A DNA stretch of 64,000 bases, taken from positions 1,488,001-1,552,000 of the forward strand of contig NZ_FQZX01000001.1 in assembly GCF_900142175.1 (NCBI RefSeq), read 5' to 3'. The notes under the pieces were generated by a model, which searched no databases, was not told where the DNA came from, and saw only the letters and a list, made by a program, of their open reading frames with translations. The stretch is from Maribacter aquivivus (lineage in GTDB: Bacteria > Bacteroidota > Bacteroidia > Flavobacteriales > Flavobacteriaceae). The position numbers were made by a program, and so were the translations under genes. Position 1 is the first letter of the stretch. Each line of letters begins with the position of its first letter. Shown in pieces: positions 1 to 9,453 of the stretch.

Positions 1-3000
1 GCCATCGGTTCGGGTAAGTATGGCATCGGAACTTTCTCTATTTACAAAAATAACCACACCGTCTCGCTCTTGAATATCTAGCTCGTTTTGAGGTACAATG
101 TACGTTAGGTCGGTAACATCTCGTACGCGTAATTTACCATCTATAACAGGTAGCTCTAAATTTCCTTTTACTGTTAAATCAGCTTTAATACTGGCAATAC
201 CATAAACAAGCTCGTCATCACCTTTTTTAGAATCTAGTACCCTGAATTGGTCAGTTTTAACAGAAAGGTCAAAATCAGGATTTGCAAAACTCTTTGTAGT
301 AATAGTGCCATCTACAGTTAATGTACCTTGATTGATATCATTAATGGCAAAGGAGTTGAACGTTATTTCATCTTGATCAATATCTATATGTTCGTTATCT
401 ATAGCAAAAGTAGATTTGTACGCTGCTAACGTTAAACTAAAATCATTGAAATTTATTCTTCCAGAATATTTTGGTTCGGCAAGTGTTCCATTTACTAGAA
501 GACTACCATCTAAATATCCCTTAGCATCAGATAATTGCTCATTTGACAGCCCTTGAATAACGCTGGCTTCTAATTTTTGAATATCGAGCTCCATGTTTAG
601 ATCGGCAGTGTTTTCTTTCGCTGCATAGTCTCCGGTTAAGGTTAGATTTGCTCCACCATCTTTTAATGCCAAATCAAAATCATATTCAGATAATGATTTG
701 GAAGATGCATCTAAGGTTAATGTACCTAGCGGATTTTCCATGACCTGAAAATCTTTAATATCAATATCTGCCACTAACCCAGAAGCGGCATACGGATTAA
801 TTATTACGAAATTCCCCTCGACTTTACCTTTTGCTAGTGCTTCATCAGGATTGAAAAAGCTTAGGAATGTTTGTAATTGAAAATTCTGGAACAGAATACC
901 GATATGGTCCGATTCCATTTCCGGAATCTTATTAGAAATTTCCATCTTTTGAGAATTTCTATTTAAGATTACGTTTTTAAAGTCTGAAAATGACTCGGCT
1001 ATGACTATGTTGTTGTCCTCAGGAATATCCCATTGTTTTTTGTTTAATATGAGGTCTTTCGGACTAATATGAAGCTTTAAAGTATCTTTTTGAAATACCA
1101 AACCGGACGCTATATGCATTACGGGTACAGAGTCATTTTTAGAATTGAAGTCAAGTAACAGTTCTTTGTTTTTAAGGCTCCCTTCTAAATACGTTTGTTT
1201 TAGATGAATGGGCTCATAAATTAAATCTGCCAGACCTGCAGAGAATTTTAGGTTTACAGAATCTCCTTTTATAAAAGCATTTAAGCTGTCTACAGAACTA
1301 CCTGCGTATGAAATGTGTGGCACTTTGATCTCTGCCGAAATTTTTCGTTTTTTTGAGTTGAAGCTAGCGTCTATGTTTAAAGAATCTAAATCTTCTACTC
1401 CGTTGAAAAATACCTTAGATAAAACGGGAGTAGGTATTATGGCAAGTGCCAAATTCGCATCAATATCATCTTCAACTTCAATCGTAGTATCGTCTGTAGA
1501 GAAATACTGTTCTAACTGTTTTTTAAGAGAATCTGTAATTCGATTTGGTGATGCGTTAGAAGTCAATTGCCCATTTAGAAAATTACTTTTAACTGAAACA
1601 TCGGTGATAGAATCTTCAATATGTGCTTTTAAGGAGATTGTAGCTACTTGATACTGCTCATTATCTGCAATGGTAATACCGTCTTCAATAGTTGTATTTA
1701 TCGTAAAATTAGAGGGCAAACCGGTGTAATTTCCTTTAATGTTTGCTGCTATCTTAATATTGTTTTTTGTGAGACCTAGTTCTTGTAAATCTGCCCCAAT
1801 AATATTTGAAGTAAAAACAATGTCGTTTTCTTGAGATGAAAGTGTCATAGTTGAATTGACTTCCATATTCAGATTTGGGTCATCGATATTGGCGGTAACT
1901 GTACCGTTTCCGTCCTTTAAATTTCCGGTAATTGTTATGTCATTATAATCGTATCCGTCAAATTGAAATTGGGTGATTATACCATCAATTGTACTATCAA
2001 AATTATTAAGTTCAGAACCCACACCTTTGCCTTCAATTTTAAGTGATAATTTACCCAGTTGGTCGTTTTGTAATAGCTTTCCTAATTGCAGACTGTCAAC
2101 AGAAATTTGACCATTAAATTTCATGATGTCATCAAAATTTACAAGCGCATTTATAGTAGCTGCTCCTTCTGGTATTTTGATGTTCATATCAGGATTCACC
2201 CATGTGGTCCCTCCAGATAAACTTCCTTTTGCGAGTATAGATTCTGGTATGGAAATACCCAATTCTTTAGACGATATTATTTTATTGATTGCCAATTTGG
2301 TGCTTTTAAAGCTAATATTGTTCAAGTCATATGTAAGTGAATCTATTGTAGTGAGATTGCTGATACTACCCTTAGCAGTCAGTTTGGTCTCTTTTCCCCA
2401 TTGTAGTTCCGTATTAAAATCATTCACTTTTTCTAGACTACCGATAGCTTTTAGATTGCCTGTAATAGGTTGCGATGACAAAGAATCTAAATATTGATTT
2501 TTAGCAAGTTCGGGGACCAACTTTAGTACATCTTCTAACACTAGATTAAGGTTAGATATATCTACCGATAAAGTACTTTTTTTAGGATTTTTTATTGCCC
2601 CTTGTAAGGAGTTAAATTGAATAGCTAAGTTGGCATTGGCTGAGCTTTGGTTCATATCAAAAATAAGATCTGAAATTGAAGCTTCGGTATCTGATATACT
2701 TGTCTTAAAAGCCAATTGATTTAATCGAATACCACTTGGTTCTGAAAAAGAAAATTTAGAAACATCGGCATTGAAATTCTCTGGTTGGTATGCCAGGTTT
2801 TTAGCTAACAGTTGAAAATTTTGAATTTTAAATGCATTGGGGTTGAAAGCATCTACATTACTAACATTGCCATTTAAAGAGTAACTAAACGTGTTTTTTG
2901 CAATGTTAATATTGTTTGCTGCAATAATGAATTTTGGCCATTGAAACTCTATGTTATTGGATGTATTGTTTTGTTCAGATTCATCACTTGTTATTTGTAT

Positions 3001-3870
3001 AGCGATTTGCGAATCTTGAAAGATGAAGTCGTTGGTCTCGTATCTGTTTTTAGAAACATCTGCGAGTATATCTGTGAGTTTAATTGAGCCTAATTTGAGT
3101 TGAGTTTGTAGACCATCTGGCTTGCTATTGTAGTTAACAGATACATTTTCTATTTCTAAATCTTCTAATTTTATAAATGGTAGTGTAGTACTGGTGGTAT
3201 CTTCTGTAATAGGAAATGGGTGTGTTTGGTTATAAGTGAATTGGGTATTGGTTAGATTTAATTCATCCAAAGAAAACTTCATTCTTTCTAAATCAAACTC
3301 AGTAACGTCTACATTTAGGTTGCCAAGTATGAGGTTTATGTTTGTTCCTAAATAGGTATCGGTATAGTTCAACTTCCAATCGGTTAAATCTAAACTTCCA
3401 ATAGAGATATCCATTGGTTCTGAAGTAGCTGCTGTTGTGTCTGTGGGGGTTGTTAATGCATCAATTAGAAAAGTAAAATTAAATTCATCAGGATTATCAG
3501 CTCTATTAATATATGCAACTACACCATCAGAAATGACGCTATCTATAGATAAAGAATTTTTAAAAATAATGGTGTAAATAGGAATATCTGCTTGCAGTGA
3601 TTTTGTGTAGAATAAAGTATCACCCTTTTTATCTTCTAGAAATACATTTTCTACTTGAATGTCTCCTGAGAATGTAAGATACAATTTGTCTACTTCTACC
3701 TTAGTATTGGTTTTGTCTGATATGTAATTAGTGACTTTAGATACAATGAAGTTTTGTGCCCAAGAGGTTCGTACTACTAAAACCAAAATAAAAAATAGCA
3801 ATAACACACCAAGGATAATTTTCCCCAGGAGCTTTAAATACTTTTTGAATTTTGAATTTGTGTTGGTCAT
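1..3870 (-). CDS. tamB: TamB-type translocation/assembly module protein (3' part missing)
   Basis: This reading frame is open for 1290 codons from an ATG at 3868-3870 down to the window edge, so the C-terminus is cut off. I checked the frame and found no internal stop. The N-terminus starts MTNTNSKFKK and has one membrane anchor at about residues 11-30 (LLGKIILGVLLLFFILVLVV). The rest is the long repetitive beta-strand architecture of TamB/AsmA-like proteins, which span the periplasm and help move lipid or outer-membrane proteins. The last visible part (DLTYIVPQNELDIQERDG, then VIFVNRE) resembles the conserved region that precedes the TamB C-terminal domain. A 37-residue membrane ORF lies 51 bp upstream on the same strand. 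The family call is by overall pattern and size; the decisive C-terminal domain is outside the window. Confidence 0.85.
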   Translation of the reverse strand, partial: MTNTNSKFKKYLKLLGKIILGVLLLFFILVLVVRTSWAQNFIVSKVTNYISDKTNTKVEVDKLYLTFSGDIQVENVFLEDKKGDTLFYTKSLQADIPIYTIIFKNSLSIDSVISDGVVAYINRADNPDEFNFTFLIDALTTPTDTTAATSEPMDISIGSLDLTDWKLNYTDTYLGTNINLILGNLNVDVTEFDLERMKFSLDELNLTNTQFTYNQTHPFPITEDTTSTTLPFIKLEDLEIENVSVNYNSKPDGLQTQLKLGSIKLTDILADVSKNRYETNDFIFQDSQIAIQITSDESEQNNTSNNIEFQWPKFIIAANNINIAKNTFSYSLNGNVSNVDAFNPNAFKIQNFQLLAKNLAYQPENFNADVSKFSFSEPSGIRLNQLAFKTSISDTEASISDLIFDMNQSSANANLAIQFNSLQGAIKNPKKSTLSVDISNLNLVLEDVLKLVPELAKNQYLDSLSSQPITGNLKAIGSLEKVNDFNTELQWGKETKLTAKGSISNLTTIDSLTYDLNNISFKSTKLAINKIISSKELGISIPESILAKGSLSGGTTWVNPDMNIKIPEGAATINALVNFDDIMKFNGQISVDSLQLGKLLQNDQLGKLSLKIEGKGVGSELNNFDSTIDGIITQFQFDGYDYNDITITGNLKDGNGTVTANIDDPNLNMEVNSTMTLSSQENDIVFTSNIIGADLQELGLTKNNIKIAANIKGNYTGLPSNFTINTTIEDGITIADNEQYQVATISLKAHIEDSITDVSVKSNFLNGQLTSNASPNRITDSLKKQLEQYFSTDDTTIEVEDDIDANLALAIIPTPVLSKVFFNGVEDLDSLNIDASFNSKKRKISAEIKVPHISYAGSSVDSLNAFIKGDSVNLKFSAGLADLIYEPIHLKQTYLEGSLKNKELLLDFNSKNDSVPVMHIASGLVFQKDTLKLHISPKDLILNKKQWDIPEDNNIVIAESFSDFKNVILNRNSQKMEISNKIPEMESDHIGILFQNFQLQTFLSFFNPDEALAKGKVEGNFVIINPYAASGLVADIDIKDFQVMENPLGTLTLDASSKSLSEYDFDLALKDGGANLTLTGDYAAKENTADLNMELDIQKLEASVIQGLSNEQLSDAKGYLDGSLLVNGTLAEPKYSGRINFNDFSLTLAAYKSTFAIDNEHIDIDQDEITFNSFAINDINQGTLTVDGTITTKSFANPDFDLSVKTDQFRVLDSKKGDDELVYGIASIKADLTVKGNLELPVIDGKLRVRDVTDLTYIVPQNELDIQERDGVVIFVNRESSDAILTRTDG

Positions 3871-3921
3871 ATGGTAAACACTATAGGATTGAATACTAAC
3901 ATTCAATTTTCAACTGTAATG

Positions 3922-4035
3922 TTACCATTCTAGTTGTGCCATAAAACCTGTAGCAATTATAATTAACAATACTATTATGATAACGAGGTTGTAAAACCTT
4001 CTTTTCTTTTTCTTGGATTCTTTAAGTGATGCCAT
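3922..4035 (-). CDS. small single-pass membrane protein upstream of tamB
   Basis: A 37-residue ORF (ATG 4033-4035, TAA 3922-3924). It begins MASLKESKKKKRRFYN, a strongly basic N-terminus, followed by one hydrophobic helix (LVIIIVLLIIIATGF) and a short tail ending in LEW. The basic residues before the helix predict the N-terminus inside the cell. It lies on the same strand as the TamB gene, 51 bp before its start, so co-transcription is likely. I do not recognise a family. A role as a small accessory of the envelope gene is inference from position only. Confidence 0.55.
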   Translation of the reverse strand: MASLKESKKKKRRFYNLVIIIVLLIIIATGFMAQLEW

Positions 4036-4104
4036 TAGTATGCAAAGTTAAGACTACCAATATATAAAATTAGCTTATTTGCAACGAAGATTATCGATAT
4101 AGCG

Positions 4105-4197
4105 CATATTGTCAATGTATTATTTGACTCTACCATCTAAAGCTTAAAGTATTTAAACATCTCGTCTATACATATTGTCAATTGGTCTATACATATT
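4105..4197 (+). repeat. direct repeats upstream of the 42-residue peptide gene
   Basis: GTCTATACATATT occurs twice, at 4164-4176 and 4185-4197, exactly 21 bp apart (two helical turns). CATATTGTCAAT also occurs twice, at 4105-4116 and 4171-4182. A 21-bp phased direct repeat upstream of a promoter is the usual geometry of an activator that binds as a dimer on one face of DNA, for example LytTR-type regulators. The binding protein is not identified. Confidence 0.5.
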
Positions 4198-4240
4198 CTC
4201 CCTTAGTCAATTGTGCGAGATTAGAGCGGTCATAACAATA

Positions 4241-4248
4241 TACCTTTG
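4241..4248 (+). promoter_or_regulatory. -7 promoter element of the small peptide gene
   Basis: TACCTTTG matches the Bacteroidota -7 consensus TAnnTTTG. The nearest upstream TTG (4211-4213) is 27 bp away, longer than the usual 17-23 bp, so the promoter may need the activator suggested by the upstream direct repeats. The start codon lies 47 bp downstream. Confidence 0.45.
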
Positions 4249-4294
4249 AAGTGTAATTAATAATTAGCAAACAATATCATTTAAACTGAATCTT

Positions 4295-4423
4295 ATGAAA
4301 ACTGTTTCAAATTGTAAAAAGTGTTTAGGTTATTTTGAATCAGCGAACCAAGAAGAAATTTTTGAAATAAACAATTTTAATATTACAAATTCAGAATTGA
4401 TATTAGAAGCTATGGCAAAATAA
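4295..4423 (+). CDS. 42-residue CxxC peptide, unknown function
   Basis: ATG at 4295, TAA at 4421-4423. The peptide starts MKTVSNCKKCLGYF, with a CxxC at residues 7-10, and continues as an acidic, Asn/Glu-rich, probably helical tail ending LEAMAK. It has no signal peptide or membrane helix. It has its own -7 element and a phased repeat cluster upstream and a strong hairpin terminator downstream, so it looks like a complete single-gene transcription unit. The ribosome binding site is weak. I do not recognise a family. A regulatory peptide, a metal-binding microprotein or a modified-peptide precursor are all possible; no modification enzymes are nearby. Confidence 0.5.
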   Translation: MKTVSNCKKCLGYFESANQEEIFEINNFNITNSELILEAMAK

Positions 4424-4453
4424 TAGTTGTTCAGGTAGTTCCCCCAAATCACC

Positions 4454-4482
4454 AAAGACCAATAGTAATATTGGTCTTTTTC
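4454..4482. terminator. hairpin terminator between convergent genes
   Basis: AAAGACCAATA (4454-4464) and TATTGGTCTTT (4469-4479) form an 11-bp stem with a 4-base loop, followed by a T-rich run. It sits between the small peptide gene (plus) and the DUF4407 gene (minus) and could act in both directions. Confidence 0.8.
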
Positions 4483-5585
4483 TATTTTAAACCTTTGGTC
4501 TGAATATTATGAAAACTATCTGCCTGTAAGCGCAGCAGTTCTTCTGCCTTTTTCTTTTTATAGCCATAAAGCTCTTCTTCTCCCTTTAGGTCTTCATATA
4601 TTTTCTGATTGATTTCACTATCAGTTGAAGCAATGAGTTTTCGTTGCGCCAATTTTTGTTCTACCCAAGTAGAAAGTACGCTTTCTTCCTCTTCTAGTTT
4701 AATATCATACTCCCCTTTGGGAGCTAATAATTTGGCAATTATAGGTGATGTTTCTATGGCTAAGAATAAAAGGAATATGAAAAATGAAGGAAGCCACGGT
4801 AATTCGTCTAAAGCGGTAATTCTTGCCATTAATCCGTCAAAACCGTCTATTACGGGTTGTGAATTTTTAACTACCTCTGCATATTCCGTATCTAGCGTTG
4901 CAATTTGAGATTCTATCGCCAATACTTTTTCAGCATTAGTAGTCTTTAGTGCCTGTAGTTCTGCAAGAGCTGCATCGTGCTTATCTCGTTTTTCAGCATA
5001 AACAGGACCTTTGCCTAATAACTTTGTGCCGGCTGTACCTTCAGCTTCGTTAATGTAAATATCATAAAGCGCATTCGTCTCCGCTTCCTTTATTAAAACT
5101 TCATTTTTTAAAGCAGCTATATCTTGATTCAATTGCTCAACCTTAGGGGTGTATTGCAGCGCAAGTTGGTCTTTATTGGCAAGTGTAAGTCCATTCTTTT
5201 GCTCTAGTAATACCTGATTGATTTCTTTCTCGAAAATTTTCATTTCCAAGGGTTTTGAAATTACAATGGCAATTATGACTGCAAGAATAATACGAGGGGT
5301 AGCTTGTAAAAATTCTTGACCAATGTTGTTTCTCTTTTTAATGGTAGCAACAATAAAACGGTCTAAATTGAATATGAGTAACCCCCAAATGAAACCGAAG
5401 AATACTGCGGCATACAGATTGTCAAAAACAGTGAATAGAGCATAACTACTAGCAATAAAAGCCATTACAGCTGTGAAAAATACGGTAGCACCAATACCGG
5501 CATATTTGTTTTGTTCGCCTTTAGAGCAAGTTTTTAAAAGATCGGCATCTGCCCCGGAGCAGAGAATAAAGAAGTCTTGTATCAT
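4482..5585 (-). CDS. DUF4407 domain-containing membrane protein
   Basis: A 367-residue inner-membrane protein if it starts at MIQDFFILCSGAD (ATG 5583-5585). The frame is open for 24 more codons upstream, but the IQDFF..CSGAD opening is the family's typical N-terminus. There are three membrane segments in the first 120 residues (around TVFFTAVMAFIASSY, FFGFIWGLLIFNLDRF and IILAVIIAIVIS), then a long Lys/Glu/Ala coiled coil of about 130 residues, then a fourth segment (FFIFLLFLAIE) and a charged cytoplasmic tail. DUF4407 has no firmly assigned function. A terminator separates it from the M56 gene upstream, so it is probably a separate unit. Confidence 0.85.
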   Translation of the reverse strand: MIQDFFILCSGADADLLKTCSKGEQNKYAGIGATVFFTAVMAFIASSYALFTVFDNLYAAVFFGFIWGLLIFNLDRFIVATIKKRNNIGQEFLQATPRIILAVIIAIVISKPLEMKIFEKEINQVLLEQKNGLTLANKDQLALQYTPKVEQLNQDIAALKNEVLIKEAETNALYDIYINEAEGTAGTKLLGKGPVYAEKRDKHDAALAELQALKTTNAEKVLAIESQIATLDTEYAEVVKNSQPVIDGFDGLMARITALDELPWLPSFFIFLLFLAIETSPIIAKLLAPKGEYDIKLEEEESVLSTWVEQKLAQRKLIASTDSEINQKIYEDLKGEEELYGYKKKKAEELLRLQADSFHNIQTKGLK

Positions 5586-5654
5586 GATTAATGATTTGTT
5601 TTTGATTGATGATGATGTATACTGGGTGAACGTAACTATTACACTTTTGGTACG

Positions 5655-5680
5655 CAAAAAGCCCTCGAAAAGAGGGCTTT
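5655..5680 (-). terminator. terminator of the blaI-M56 operon
   Basis: On the minus strand the arms AAAGCCCTC and GAGGGCTTT (5672-5680 and 5658-5666) form a 9-bp stem with a 5-base loop, followed by a short T run. It lies 22 bp beyond the stop codon of the M56 peptidase gene. Confidence 0.8.
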
Positions 5681-5701
5681 AACATATGTTTGACGTTCTT
5701 G

Positions 5702-8700
5702 TTATTCGATTGTTACAGGTTCTTTGGTGATTCTTACTTCTGCTTTGCCGTTTTTTTCTCTAGATTCTATATTTAAATCTTTGTTTTTCTTTAGTAAATC
5801 AATGGCTTTATCAGACGAGACTTTTTTGCCTTCGTAGAAGAATGTTGCTCCTTTTTTTGCCATGCTAATAGCATAGTCTAACGGGGAAGGCGGCGTAGGA
5901 GGTGAGGGTGGGGGAGGAATTAGGTTGGTGTTAGTTTTCTTGTAAATTTTAATCTCTGGTTGTCTGTTGGTATAAGGCAGAGTTTCAATTTTAATGCTTT
6001 TTTCGTTCTTTATAATTTCAAAACCTTCTTCTGAGGATATTTTTTCACCTTCAAAATAGAATTGAGCATTTTGTTTTTCAAGTGAACGTAAATCTTCCAT
6101 TAGATTAGGGTTGTTTTTAGTTTTGGAGCTATCAGAATTAAAAATGTATACTCTAGTGTTTTCAGTTTTCTTATCATCATATTTTAGCTCTCCATCAATG
6201 TTAATGTAGGTAGTGTTATTATGTGGTAAATTATTCGCTTTATGTAGCATTAATGCACCGTCGTATGTGTCTTGAGTTGCTATAATTCTTTCAATTTCAG
6301 CATCTGCATAATCAGCGGTATTCGGAGCTTTTGGCGCTTTTGGTACAGCTGGTGGTTTTGGGAAATTAGGAAATGGCTCTACATTCTCTTTTTGTTTAGA
6401 AGACATTAATCTGTAGATATATGTTAGTTCATCAACATCAGATTTTAGGATTCGAATATTGCCTCCCTCAGCTATCATGGAGTTATACTTTTTGGCTAAA
6501 CCATTGTATTTTATCATTTGTTCTTCTGATGCTCCATCTTGATTTTCTTTAGGAAGACATTCAGGGAAAGGTTGGGCAGCTTTTCTTTCTTTAGATGTCA
6601 TATTTTTATAAGTAGATTCTAATATTTTTAAATCACTTTTTGGAATGCTTCTTTTTTCAATGGGAATAGCGTTGTATTGTCTGGCAAGGTTATTATAAGT
6701 AGTAAAAGCTCTCTTGTTGAGGTTAGCATTGATGTCGCCTGAAGTTGTATATACAGCGAACTGAGCGGTGTCGTAATTTTCTAATGGAGACATTGCTTTT
6801 ATATTATTTCTATTAATATAACCATTCAATTTAGAGGCAGGTATATTCTCTTTGTCATTTACAGCAATTATATCGTTTGTAGAATTTAATTTAATCCATG
6901 ATGTAGCATCTACTAAATAAGGTGCTTCATTAACCTCTACAATACAATTAGTATTACCATTTTTTGCAACCTCTAACTTTGAATTGAAAAGCCGTTCGCT
7001 TTCAATTATAGATTTGTTTTTTACAACTGATGCATAATCTAAGTTGTCGTTCCTCGTAAAAAGTTTAGAGAACTCAGTTGTAGCTCCATTATTTTTTTGA
7101 AGACCGAAGAAGTATGAACTAGTAATCTCACTTTGAACATTTCCCCAATGCTCTTTTTGTAATAATGATTTGTAACCTTCTTTTATGACTGTTAGATCAA
7201 AGTAAATTTCACCTCGTTGTGTATTAATTAACTCAAGTGAATAATAACCTTTGTTGTCTGTTGTGGCAAGTATGGTTCCACTATTGTCTATGATTTCTAC
7301 ATTTACTATAGGTTCTAAAGATTCGGAATCTATTACTAAACCTGCAAGCCTTATTATTCTGTTTGAGTTTTTGATTGATTGCTGTTTCTCTAGTTTGGTA
7401 TAGTAATTACCTTTAGAGTCAACTAACTGATTATTTTCAATTCTAAACGACCAATCTTTATAACCATAGGTGAAATAATAACTGTTGCCGCGTTTTTTAG
7501 GATAATAACGAACATCTTTTTTGTTTCCTTCTAAAAGATCAAAAACCATATAAATATCGTATTCGGAAACAGTTATTCTAATATTGTTTTCATTGTTGAC
7601 CCAAGTACCATTTAATTTATTTCGTAGGCTGTTTTCTTTACGGATATACTTTTTGTTATCAAAGATGATAGTGCCTTTTTGTGAGCTTAACTCAACTATT
7701 ATTTTTTCGTCATTGACATTAGAGAAGTAGTAATATTGGTCTCCTATCTTTTCAAAATTAACAGCTTTATTCTGCGCTAGCCCCCAATACAGATTGTCTT
7801 TTTCCCTTCGGATGTTTAGTATTTCTACCTCGTTATCTGCATTGAGCCATTCTCCTTGTAAAGTAAAAGCTTTGTCAATATTTGTTGGTTTATCCATGAA
7901 AACGGTAATACTTTTGGTTTTAAGTTTTCTTAATTCTTGAGTTATAGCATCAGTTATATCTGAATTGATACTCCATGGTGTATAAATTTGAGCTGATAGT
8001 TTGTTGCTTTTAATCGCCAAAGGAAATTCTGCCTTTACCTTCTCATTTAGTAGTGACAATTGAACTTGTTGGTCATTGAACCAAATTTCGTTTTCATTCT
8101 TTACTTCTATCCACGCTATTTCTAATAGTGGTTCATGATTGGCATCGGTTTTAAGTTCATTATACACATATTCTTTACGTATTTCTTTTGCCTCATCTAC
8201 AGTTTTTCCATGATACTCACTTGGCTTAAATTCGTTTTTGCCAAGAATATTGGTAGTTCTTTTACTAAAATGTTCAATGTTAGAAATACCTATAGCTCCT
8301 AGTTTTGTCTTAACCTGGTCAATTAATTTATATTGACTTTCGTCATAAAGAATATGAGCCGTGGTGTAGTTTTTAATAATATACGGACCAAAATTTTGAT
8401 TCACTCTTTCTATTTCTGAAGAAAGGTTTTCTAAAGTTGTTGGCTCATCGTTTATAAGTAAATCTCCTGTTTTTGTGATTTCAATATTAATGTCTTTGAT
8501 AGTGTTTTTAGTTACTACATTCTTTTGACTAAAGCCGTAAAGCATTAAAGCTAGTACTGGGAGCAAGAATAGACTTCGAATTAAAATCCCTTTTTTTGAT
8601 GTTTGTTTTTTCATGATGATGAATCGTTTTTTGACCTGCCCGTATGGATTACCAATATTGAAGGATTTTCCAAATACGGTCAGGCGAGTTGATGAATAAT

Positions 8701-9451
8701 TTATGGCATTTGCGATACCAACTGATTGATGGGTGTAAAAGCTGTCGTTTGATAAGTACGACAGTAATGTGTTTTGATAGGTTAAGTAGTCTTCTTGACC
8801 ATTAAGTACGGCGCTATCTGCTAAAAATTCGTGGTTGAGTTTAATTGTTTTTTTGTAGACATAAATCAATGGATTGAACCAGAATAGTATCTGTAATAAT
8901 TCTATAAAAATTACATCTAAACTATGCCATTGTAGCGCATGAGTTTCTTCATGTTTTATAACGGAATCGGGTATGTTTTTAGATTCAAATCTTTGTTTGT
9001 TCAGAAAAATATACCGTAAAAAAGTATGAGGAGGTAATTGTTCTTTTAGTAAAACCCTTACTATAAAGTTATTATTTATTAGGGTATTCCGCTTAACTCG
9101 TTGCCAAATTTTGGTAAGATTTAATAGAAAACGAAACCCGAAAACTGCAACTCCTAATCCGTAGATAGTCCATAGTATTAAAGACCAATTCATAGGCGAT
9201 TTTTCAATCACATGAACTACAGGTGTAATTTCTTGCGGTTCATTTAGGGTTAAAACTTGAGTAACTGCTGCGGTAGGTATTGTTTCTACATATTCGGTAA
9301 AGACAACCTGAGGAATGATAAAAGAAGCTACGAGAGCCGTCAATAGAAAGAATCTTTTAAAATGGTGCATGCTTTCTTTCTCTAAAAGGAGTTTGTAGAA
9401 GAGCAAAAATATGCCCATGCATGCGGCGGATTTTAAAAGATAGATAACCAT
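5702..9451 (-). CDS. BlaR1-like M56 family membrane peptidase with large periplasmic extension
   Basis: A 1249-residue protein. Residues 1-120 hold membrane helices (LLKSAACMGIFLLFYKLLL; FFLLTALVASFIIP; LILWTIYGLGVAVFGF). The M56 zinc site HEETH is at 167-171 and the downstream NHEFLAD at 206-212. A further helix is near 288-307. There is no penicillin-binding sensor domain. The remainder is a long periplasmic region with a carboxypeptidase regulatory-like fold (LAGLVIDSESLEPIVNVEI), two motifs of the form KENVEPFP/ERKAAQPFP, and a proline-rich segment near the C-terminus (PPPPSPPTPPSP). It is transcribed with the BlaI repressor, 2 bp downstream of it. By analogy with BlaR1, an external or envelope signal would trigger cleavage of BlaI. 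The signal is unknown, and beta-lactam sensing is not supported. Confidence 0.88.
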   Translation of the reverse strand: MVIYLLKSAACMGIFLLFYKLLLEKESMHHFKRFFLLTALVASFIIPQVVFTEYVETIPTAAVTQVLTLNEPQEITPVVHVIEKSPMNWSLILWTIYGLGVAVFGFRFLLNLTKIWQRVKRNTLINNNFIVRVLLKEQLPPHTFLRYIFLNKQRFESKNIPDSVIKHEETHALQWHSLDVIFIELLQILFWFNPLIYVYKKTIKLNHEFLADSAVLNGQEDYLTYQNTLLSYLSNDSFYTHQSVGIANAINYSSTRLTVFGKSFNIGNPYGQVKKRFIIMKKQTSKKGILIRSLFLLPVLALMLYGFSQKNVVTKNTIKDINIEITKTGDLLINDEPTTLENLSSEIERVNQNFGPYIIKNYTTAHILYDESQYKLIDQVKTKLGAIGISNIEHFSKRTTNILGKNEFKPSEYHGKTVDEAKEIRKEYVYNELKTDANHEPLLEIAWIEVKNENEIWFNDQQVQLSLLNEKVKAEFPLAIKSNKLSAQIYTPWSINSDITDAITQELRKLKTKSITVFMDKPTNIDKAFTLQGEWLNADNEVEILNIRREKDNLYWGLAQNKAVNFEKIGDQYYYFSNVNDEKIIVELSSQKGTIIFDNKKYIRKENSLRNKLNGTWVNNENNIRITVSEYDIYMVFDLLEGNKKDVRYYPKKRGNSYYFTYGYKDWSFRIENNQLVDSKGNYYTKLEKQQSIKNSNRIIRLAGLVIDSESLEPIVNVEIIDNSGTILATTDNKGYYSLELINTQRGEIYFDLTVIKEGYKSLLQKEHWGNVQSEITSSYFFGLQKNNGATTEFSKLFTRNDNLDYASVVKNKSIIESERLFNSKLEVAKNGNTNCIVEVNEAPYLVDATSWIKLNSTNDIIAVNDKENIPASKLNGYINRNNIKAMSPLENYDTAQFAVYTTSGDINANLNKRAFTTYNNLARQYNAIPIEKRSIPKSDLKILESTYKNMTSKERKAAQPFPECLPKENQDGASEEQMIKYNGLAKKYNSMIAEGGNIRILKSDVDELTYIYRLMSSKQKENVEPFPNFPKPPAVPKAPKAPNTADYADAEIERIIATQDTYDGALMLHKANNLPHNNTTYINIDGELKYDDKKTENTRVYIFNSDSSKTKNNPNLMEDLRSLEKQNAQFYFEGEKISSEEGFEIIKNEKSIKIETLPYTNRQPEIKIYKKTNTNLIPPPPSPPTPPSPLDYAISMAKKGATFFYEGKKVSSDKAIDLLKKNKDLNIESREKNGKAEVRITKEPVTIE

Positions 9452-9453
9452 AA

